Assembly (NCBI RefSeq): GCF_009380215.1
Contig: NZ_WHUG01000002.1
Span: forward strand, 682,001-746,000
DNA: 64,000 nt
Origin: Rugamonas aquatica
Lineage (GTDB): Bacteria > Pseudomonadota > Gammaproteobacteria > Burkholderiales > Burkholderiaceae_D
Direction of reading: 5' to 3'
The translations under genes and the position numbers were made by a program. This document shows, piece after piece, positions 58,497 to 64,000 of the stretch (the first letter of the stretch is position 1; each line of letters starts with the position of its first letter). The notes beneath the pieces were generated by a model. That model did not search any database, was not told the DNA's origin, and saw only the letters and a program-made list of their open reading frames with translations.

Positions 58497-59915
58497 ATGA
58501 GTTTTTCACAGTTCCTATTAATACTGCGCGCCCGCCGCTGGATCTTCCTCATCACGATCCTGCTGACGGTCAGCGTCACGCTGGTGGTCAGCCTGCTGCT
58601 GCCCAAAACCTACAAGGCCACCAGTTCGCTGCTGCTCAATTATAAGGGCGTCGATCCGGTGACCGGACTGACCATGCCGGGACAACTGCTGCCAGGTTAT
58701 ATGGCGACCCAGGTCGACATCATCACCAGCAAGAACGTCGCGCTGCATGTGGTGGACCGGCTGCGCCTGGCCGAAAGCCCGGCGGTGGTGGAACAGTTCC
58801 GCGAAGCGACCGACGGCAAAGGCACGGTGCGCGACTGGCTGGCCGAACTGCTGTTGTCCAAGCTCGACATCGTGCCGGCGCGCGAGAGCAGCGTGGTCGA
58901 CATCAACTTCAAGGGCAGCGACCCGGATTTCGTGGCGGCCGTGGCCAACGCCTTCGCCGACGAATACCAGAAAATCAATATCCAGCTCAAGGTCGAGCCG
59001 ATGAAAAAGGCTTCGGCCTATTTCAATGAACAGACCAAGCTGCTGCGCGACAACGTCGAGGTTGCACAAAGCCGCCTGTCGAAATATCAGCAGGAGCATG
59101 GCATCGTCAGCGTCGACAACCGTCTGGACGTCGAATCGAACCGCCTCAACGACCTGTCGGCGCAGCTGGTGGGCGCCCAGGGGCAGTTGATGGAAGCGGC
59201 GTCGCGCCAGCGCATGGCGCAAGGCGGCAGCAGCGCGGAATCGCCGGACGTGGCCTCGAACCCGCTGATCCAGAACTTGAAGATCAACCTGGGTAACGCC
59301 GAATCGAAGCTGGCCGAAGCGGCGCAGCGCCTGAGCCCTAACCACCCGCAATACCAGAGCGCCAAGGCCGAAGTGGACAAGCTGCGCAGCGATTTGCAGG
59401 CGCAGATGGCCGTCACCTCCAACAGCGTCGGCAATAATGCCCACATCCTGCAGCAGCGCGAGAGCGCGGTGCGTGCCGCCTTGCTGGAGCAAAAGAACAA
59501 GGTGCTGGAACTGAACCGCACCCGCGACGAGATGAACGTGCTGAGCAAGGACGTTGAAAGCGCCCAGCGCGCCTTCGATGTGGCCTCGCAGCGCTTCGCC
59601 CAGACCAAGATCGAGGGTCAGTCCGACCAGTCCGACATCTCGGTGCTCAATCCTGCCGTGGCGCCGATCAAGCCGTCCGGTCCCAAGGTGCTGCTGAACA
59701 CGGCGCTGGCGCTGGTGCTGGGCACCATGCTGGGCCTGGGCTTCAGCGTGCTGGCCGAGATGCTGAACCGCCGCGTGCGCTCCGAGAGCGATGTGCTGGA
59801 CGTGATGCAGATTCCGGTGCTGGGCGTGGTCAACTGGAGCGCCACCAGCGCCGGTCCGCAGCGCCGCACCAGCTTCATGAACACTCTTTCCCTGCGCCGC
59901 TTACGCGCCAATTAA
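58497..59915 (+). CDS. epsF: EpsF chain-length determinant (Wzz-like)
   Basis: 472-residue polysaccharide co-polymerase. N-terminal membrane helix ([22 protein letters not shown]), long periplasmic coiled-coil region (residues ~170-370), and a second helix ([25 protein letters not shown]) with the Pro-rich approach [12 protein letters not shown]. The short cytoplasmic tail ([17 protein letters not shown]) would contact EpsG. It sets polymer length together with EpsE and EpsG. Next gene starts 3 bp later. Confidence 0.93.
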   Translation: MSFSQFLLILRARRWIFLITILLTVSVTLVVSLLLPKTYKATSSLLLNYKGVDPVTGLTMPGQLLPGYMATQVDIITSKNVALHVVDRLRLAESPAVVEQFREATDGKGTVRDWLAELLLSKLDIVPARESSVVDINFKGSDPDFVAAVANAFADEYQKINIQLKVEPMKKASAYFNEQTKLLRDNVEVAQSRLSKYQQEHGIVSVDNRLDVESNRLNDLSAQLVGAQGQLMEAASRQRMAQGGSSAESPDVASNPLIQNLKINLGNAESKLAEAAQRLSPNHPQYQSAKAEVDKLRSDLQAQMAVTSNSVGNNAHILQQRESAVRAALLEQKNKVLELNRTRDEMNVLSKDVESAQRAFDVASQRFAQTKIEGQSDQSDISVLNPAVAPIKPSGPKVLLNTALALVLGTMLGLGFSVLAEMLNRRVRSESDVLDVMQIPVLGVVNWSATSAGPQRRTSFMNTLSLRRLRAN

Positions 59916-59918
59916 GAT

Positions 59919-60806
59919 ATGGATACTAGTATGAACCAAGCCGCGCTCGCCAATTCCGCCGTTCCCACCCCCGCACGCGCGGATTCGAGCATCGGCGGCC
60001 TGCTGCTGGAATCGGGCAAGATCACGCCGGAAAGCGCCGAACGCGTGCTGCGCATGCAAAAGGAACTGGGCATACGCTTCGGCGAGGCGGCCCAGCGCCT
60101 CGGCCTGGTGACCGAGGCCGATATCCAGCAAGTGCTGGCCCGCCAGTTCGACTATCCGTATTTGCAGGTCGGCCAGGGCAATTACTCGCCGCGTCTGCTG
60201 GCCGCGTACCAGCCGTTCAGCCCGCAAGTGGAGGCGCTGCGCGCCGTGCGCAGCCAGCTGATGCTGCGCTGGTTCGCCCGCGGCCGCAAGTCGCTGGTGG
60301 TGCTGGGCGTGGACGCCGGCGACGGCGCCAGCCTGTTCGCGGCCAACCTGGCGGTGGTGTTTTCCCAGCTGGGCGAGCACACGCTGCTGGTGGACGCCAA
60401 TTTGCGCAAGCCCAGCCAGCACGAGATCTTCGACCTGAAAGCCCGCCAGGGCTTGTCCGACGTGCTGGCCGGCCGCGCCGACGCCAGCATCGTCAGCAAG
60501 GTCGACGCCTTCGTCGACCTGTCGGTGCTGGCCGCCGGCACGCTGCCGCCGAATCCGCAGGAACTGCTCAGCCGTAACGCCTTCACCGATCTCAACGCGC
60601 AACTGGCCGCGCACTACGACGTGGTGCTGTACGATGTGCCGGCGTCGGCCTCGGGTTCGGATGCGATGGCGGTGGCCGCGCGCGCCGGCGGCGTGCTGCT
60701 GCTGACGCGCCGCAACCACACGATGCTGTCCGACCTCCACGCCATCAGCCAGCAGTTGAAGCAGAGCGGTACCGAAGTAGTGGGCTCGGTGATGGTGGAG
60801 TTTTGA
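59919..60806 (+). CDS. epsG: EpsG BY-kinase-like protein with degenerate active site
   Basis: 295 residues, related to bacterial tyrosine autokinases that regulate Wzz-type proteins. The P-loop region reads VLGVDAGDGASLFAANLAVV: the GxGKS/T lysine is replaced by Ala. The Walker A' motif reads LLVDANLRKP with Asn in place of the second Asp; Walker B is VVLYDVPASAS. The C-terminus has no Tyr cluster. An N-terminal general-secretory-type (GspE N-like) helical domain (GGLLLESGKITPESAERVLRMQKE) precedes it. It is probably an inactive or non-autophosphorylating partner. Start ATG 59919; 59931 is possible. Confidence 0.88.
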   Translation: MDTSMNQAALANSAVPTPARADSSIGGLLLESGKITPESAERVLRMQKELGIRFGEAAQRLGLVTEADIQQVLARQFDYPYLQVGQGNYSPRLLAAYQPFSPQVEALRAVRSQLMLRWFARGRKSLVVLGVDAGDGASLFAANLAVVFSQLGEHTLLVDANLRKPSQHEIFDLKARQGLSDVLAGRADASIVSKVDAFVDLSVLAAGTLPPNPQELLSRNAFTDLNAQLAAHYDVVLYDVPASASGSDAMAVAARAGGVLLLTRRNHTMLSDLHAISQQLKQSGTEVVGSVMVEF

Positions 60807-61717
60807 TGGAAGGTATGGTTAAGCCCTTGCCATCGCGCCGCACGCCGTATCAGCTGGCCCTGTCGGCTGAAAGCTGGCCTTTGCTGCTTGGCATGCTGGC
60901 GCTGTTCCTGCCGATGTTCTATGACCTGTTCCTCGGCGTCTGGAGCACCGAGGAGCAGGCGCACGGCCCGATCATCCTGGGCCTGTCGCTGTGGCTGGTG
61001 GTGCGCAGCTGGGATCAGCTGGTGGCGTTGCCGGGGCCGCGCGGCGGAGCGGTGGTGGCCGGCTGGTGCCTGTTCTTGCTGGCCATGATCCTGTACGTGC
61101 TGGGCCGAACCCAGCAGATCATTTCCTTCGACATCAGCTCCCTGATCATGGTGCTGGCCGCGCTGGTGCTGTTCAAGCGCGGCAGCGCCGGCATGCGGCT
61201 GCTGTGGTTCCCCTTCTTCTTCATGCTGTTCATGATCCCGCTGCCGGGCACGGTGGTCAGCGCCTTGACCTTGCCGATGAAGACTGCGGTCTCCTTCGTG
61301 ACCGAGCACGTGCTGTTCTGGGCCGGCTTCCCGATCGCCCGTACCGGCGTGATCCTGCAGATCGGCCAATATCAGCTGCTGGTGGCCGACGCCTGCGCCG
61401 GCCTGCAGACGCTGCTCACGCTGGAGTCGCTGGGCCTGTTCTACCTGAACGTCGTGCGCCACACCTCGGCGTTCCGCAATATCAGCCTGGCGCTGCTGAT
61501 CATCCCGATTTCGTTTACCGCCAATGTGATCCGGGTTTGCACGCTGACGCTGATCACCTATTATTTCGGCGACGCCGCCGGCCAGGGATTCCTGCACGGT
61601 TTCGCCGGCATGGTGTTGTTCATCAGCGCGCTGGTGCTGATTATCGGGGTCGATACGCTGCTGCAGCTGGTCGCCCGCAAGCGTAGTGGCGCAAGCAAGG
61701 GAGCAGGGCATGAATAA
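60806..61717 (+). CDS. xrtB: Exosortase B
   Basis: 303-residue transpeptidase-like inner-membrane enzyme that processes PEP-CTERM proteins. About eight membrane helices. The conserved catalytic Cys is in VADACAGLQTLL, the Arg in TANVIRVCTLTL and the His in FLHGFAGMVLF. The group is identified by the B-type pattern and the neighbouring epsI. ATG 60806 overlaps the epsG stop (TGATG); a TTG one codon earlier could also start. Its candidate substrate is the PEP-CTERM protein at 49.9 kb. Confidence 0.94.
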   Translation: MEGMVKPLPSRRTPYQLALSAESWPLLLGMLALFLPMFYDLFLGVWSTEEQAHGPIILGLSLWLVVRSWDQLVALPGPRGGAVVAGWCLFLLAMILYVLGRTQQIISFDISSLIMVLAALVLFKRGSAGMRLLWFPFFFMLFMIPLPGTVVSALTLPMKTAVSFVTEHVLFWAGFPIARTGVILQIGQYQLLVADACAGLQTLLTLESLGLFYLNVVRHTSAFRNISLALLIIPISFTANVIRVCTLTLITYYFGDAAGQGFLHGFAGMVLFISALVLIIGVDTLLQLVARKRSGASKGAGHE

Positions 61718-62396
61718 GGCTGTACTGACGAGCGCGCTGCTCGGCCTGATGATGGTGGGCACGGCGGGTACCGCCAAGCTGATGGTGCCGACCCACTACC
61801 TGGCCGACACCCGTTCGGCATCCAAGCTGGAGGTCATCGTGCCGGCCAGCTTTGGCGAGTGGGTCGAGGAAAAGGCCATGGTGTCGGCGGTGGTCAACCC
61901 CAGCGTCGAGCGCGCGCTCAAGGAAATCTACACGCAGACGCTGTCGCGCACCTACGTCAACAAGGAAGGCTACCGCGTCATGCTGTCGGTGGCCTACGGT
62001 GCCAACCAGAGCGACGGCCTGCAGGTGCACTATCCTGAAATCTGCTACCCGGCCCAGGGCTTCGAGTTATTGTCCAAGCAACGGGGTACGCTGGACACGA
62101 CGCACGGAGCGATCCAGGTCAAGCGCCTGGAAACCAGTTTGTCCGGCGACCGCTTCGAACCGGTGACCTACTGGACCACGGTCGGCAACAAGATCGCCAT
62201 GGGTAATATCGACAAGAAGCTGGCCGAGATGAGTTACCGCCTGGCCGGCGATATTCCCGACGGCTTGCTGTTCCGGGTCTCGTCCATCGATCGCGATACG
62301 CCGCATGCGTTCGTGAAGCACCAGCAGTTCGCCAACCAGCTGCTCGACGCGCTGACGCCGACCGACCGGCTGCGCCTTGCGGGACTGGTGCGCTAG
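61710..62396 (+). CDS. epsI: Exosortase-associated protein EpsI, B type
   Basis: 228 residues, starting ATG 61710 with an 8-bp overlap of xrtB. A signal anchor (VLTSALLGLMMVGTAGTAKL) is followed by the EpsI domain with the CYP motif region (HYPEICYPAQGFELL), the putative catalytic Cys. EpsI proteins occur fused to or beside exosortases, function unproven. The frame is contiguous with the eps transcript. Confidence 0.92.
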   Translation: MNKAVLTSALLGLMMVGTAGTAKLMVPTHYLADTRSASKLEVIVPASFGEWVEEKAMVSAVVNPSVERALKEIYTQTLSRTYVNKEGYRVMLSVAYGANQSDGLQVHYPEICYPAQGFELLSKQRGTLDTTHGAIQVKRLETSLSGDRFEPVTYWTTVGNKIAMGNIDKKLAEMSYRLAGDIPDGLLFRVSSIDRDTPHAFVKHQQFANQLLDALTPTDRLRLAGLVR

Positions 62397-62480
62397 GCGC
62401 ATCGCCGCCGCGTTGGCCGGGCAGGCGCCGCGCGCCGCAGTTTTTTTTCATCACGCGTACGCGCAAGCAGGGAGATTGTT

Positions 62481-63257
62481 TTGTTTATGTTGGCTAAGAA
62501 GGTATGGTCGCGTTGTCGTGAACCGATACGGTCGTTACGGGATCTCGGTTGGCGCGCGCGCGCCGATTTCCGCGCTGCGCGCCGTGGTAGCGATTACCAG
62601 GCCGCGTATGAGTTGCCGGAACCGCTGGTGACCGTCTGTGTCGCCACTTACAACCGCGGCGAATTGCTCACGAGTCGCTGCCTGAAGTCGCTGCTGGCGC
62701 AGGACTATCGCAATCTGCAGATCGTCGTCGTGGGCGATTGCTGCACCGACGACACCGCAGAACGGGTGGCCGCACTGGCTGACCCGCGCATCGAGTTCGT
62801 CAATCTGACCGAACGCGGGCAGTACCCGACCGAACCGAGGAAGCGCTGGATGGTCGCCGGCACGGTCGCCGTCAACCATGCGCTGTCGCTGGCGCGCGGT
62901 CAATTCATCACCCACCTCGACGACGACGATGAACACACGCCGGACCGCGTCAGCAAGCTCGTCGCGCTGATGAAGGCCAGCCGCGCCGACATCATCTGGC
63001 ATCCATTCGATTTCGAGCGGGTGCCGGACGACTGGCAGGTCAACGAGGCGCCGCATTTCGCCGTCAACAACGTTTCGACCTCGTCGGTCTTCTATCACCG
63101 CTGGCTCAGGACTGTGCCCTGGGATATCAATGCCTGGCGTTACGATGAACCGGGGGACTGGAATCGTTTTCGCAAGATCCGTTTTCTTGGCGCGCGCACG
63201 GTGCGCGCGCCTGAGCGCCTACTCAAACATTATCGTGAGCGCAACCAGAAGGCTTGA
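62481..63257 (+). CDS. Family 2 glycosyltransferase
   Basis: 258-residue GT-A enzyme: LVTVCVATYNRGELLTSRCLKSLL (nucleotide-sugar site), ITHLDDDDEHTPDRV (DxD metal motif, here DDDD) and a C-terminal HYRERNQKA. It should add one sugar to the exopolysaccharide repeat; donor unknown. The start is TTG 62481 (AGGGAG upstream); ATG 62487 is an alternative. The gap of 84 bp after epsI holds nothing I recognise. Confidence 0.9.
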   Translation: MFMLAKKVWSRCREPIRSLRDLGWRARADFRAARRGSDYQAAYELPEPLVTVCVATYNRGELLTSRCLKSLLAQDYRNLQIVVVGDCCTDDTAERVAALADPRIEFVNLTERGQYPTEPRKRWMVAGTVAVNHALSLARGQFITHLDDDDEHTPDRVSKLVALMKASRADIIWHPFDFERVPDDWQVNEAPHFAVNNVSTSSVFYHRWLRTVPWDINAWRYDEPGDWNRFRKIRFLGARTVRAPERLLKHYRERNQKA

Positions 63258-63287
63258 ACTGGTTGGCCTTTATCGGAGTTTTCACCA

Positions 63288-64000
63288 ATGAAAAAAATCT
63301 TTGTCACCGAGCCGGCGATGCCGCCGCTGGACGAATTCATGCCTTATCTGGAGAAGATCTGGCAGAGCAAGTGGCTGACCAATGGCGGCCCGTTTCACCA
63401 GCAGCTGGAGCATGAGCTGGCGGAATACCTGGGCGTCAAGCACCTGGCCCTGTTCACCAACGCCACCATCGCGCTGGTCACGGCGCTGCAGGCGCTGCGC
63501 ATTTCCGGCGAAGTCATCACGACGCCGTATTCGTTCGTCGCCACCGCCCATTCGCTGCTGTGGAACGGCATCAAGCCGGTGTTTGTCGATATCGACCCGC
63601 ACACGTTCAACCTCGATCCGAAGAAGATCGAAGCGGCCATCACGCCTCAGACCACGGCCATCTTCCCGGTGCACGTCTATGGAACGCCCTGCAATGTCGA
63701 AGAGATTCAGCGCATCGCCGACGTCTATGGATTGAAAGTGATCTATGATGCGGCCCATGCGTTCGGCGTCAAGCACAACGGCGGCAGCGTGCTCAATTTC
63801 GGCGATTTGTCGGTGCTGAGTTTCCACGCCACCAAGGTCTTCAATACCTTCGAGGGCGGCGCCATCATTTGTCCGGACGCCAAGACCAAGCAGCGCATCG
63901 ATCACCTGAAAAACTTCGGCATCGCCGATGAGGTCACCGTCGTCGCGCCCGGCATCAACGGCAAGATGAATGAAGTGCAGGCGGCGTTCGGCCTGCTGCA
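63288..64000 (+). CDS. DegT/DnrJ/EryC1 sugar aminotransferase, 3'-truncated
   Basis: PLP-dependent enzyme making amino sugars from nucleotide-keto-sugars; 237 residues are visible before the window ends. MKKIFVTEPAMPPLDEFMPYLEKIWQ onward is a standard N-terminus; GG/TPYSFVATAHSLLWNG, FPVHVYGTPCNVEEI and DAAHAFGVKHNG follow, and the PLP Lys lies in SFHATKVFNTFEGGAI. ATG 63288 with CGGAG upstream. It suggests the exopolysaccharide contains an amino or acylamino deoxy sugar; the specific sugar is unknown. Confidence 0.92.
   Translation, partial: MKKIFVTEPAMPPLDEFMPYLEKIWQSKWLTNGGPFHQQLEHELAEYLGVKHLALFTNATIALVTALQALRISGEVITTPYSFVATAHSLLWNGIKPVFVDIDPHTFNLDPKKIEAAITPQTTAIFPVHVYGTPCNVEEIQRIADVYGLKVIYDAAHAFGVKHNGGSVLNFGDLSVLSFHATKVFNTFEGGAIICPDAKTKQRIDHLKNFGIADEVTVVAPGINGKMNEVQAAFGLL

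Overview
The window is a GC-rich piece of a betaproteobacterial chromosome, most likely Burkholderiales, family Oxalobacteraceae (Massilia/Duganella/Janthinobacterium-like). The reasons are the gene order exbB-exbD-lpxK-trm112-kdsB-adk, the Methylobacillus-type eps genes with exosortase B and a PEP-CTERM protein, the LacI/glk and GH12/TonB-receptor/GH3 carbohydrate genes, and the codon bias. This is inference from gene content; no 16S rRNA gene is present.

Layout. 0-3 kb: 3' part of a phosphocholine-type phospholipase C and a UgpC-like ABC ATPase. 3-6 kb: an exported family 8 polysaccharide lyase on the minus strand. 6-10 kb: sodB, a LacI regulator diverging from glucokinase with clear palindromic operators between them, and an AraC/GyrI-like regulator. 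10-16.5 kb: a beta-glucan utilisation set (GH12 with ricin-type lectin domain, TonB-dependent receptor, GH3). 16.5-20.9 kb, minus strand: xseA, then an overlapping operon of a secreted HExxH metallopeptidase, a CPBP membrane protease and an unknown protein. 20.9-22.2 kb: a 1.36-kb stretch without genes (see below). 22.2-28.7 kb: exbB-exbD-lpxK-trm112-kdsB, adk and a proton-pumping pyrophosphatase. 28.7-36 kb: a small secreted protein, a HAD-UbiA fusion with a membrane glycosyltransferase, an SDR dehydrogenase behind a LiuR-like site, gamma-glutamyltransferase and a patatin. 36-41.8 kb: a 1661-residue hybrid sensor kinase and a response regulator. 41.9-49.7 kb: a CoA-dependent aerobic aromatic pathway of the 2-aminobenzoate type. 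49.8-52.7 kb: a PEP-CTERM protein, tRNA-Arg(CCT) and the ABC-F protein Uup. 52.9 kb to the end: an exopolysaccharide/exosortase B cluster (CPBP, epsL, sugar-phosphate transferase, epsD-E-F-G, xrtB, epsI, a GT2 glycosyltransferase and a truncated DegT aminotransferase).

The most unusual element is between xseA and exbB (about 20.97-22.11 kb). It holds seven diverged copies of one module. Each has an IHF-like 13-mer, then a DnaA box (consensus TTATCCACA) starting exactly 42 bp after the start of the 13-mer, then 5 bp, then an inverted DnaA-like box. The 42-bp and 5-bp distances are the same in all seven copies, while the distance between copies varies from 143 to 203 bp. This looks like a DnaA/IHF nucleoprotein array similar in concept to datA or DARS, or an origin-like locus. 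The function is inference; the repeats and spacings are read directly from the sequence.

The eps genes form a secretion and polymerisation machine: a polyprenyl-phosphate sugar transferase, Wza/Wzz/BY-kinase-like EpsE/F/G, the EpsL outer-membrane protein, and exosortase B with EpsI. The PEP-CTERM protein just upstream is a candidate substrate of that exosortase.
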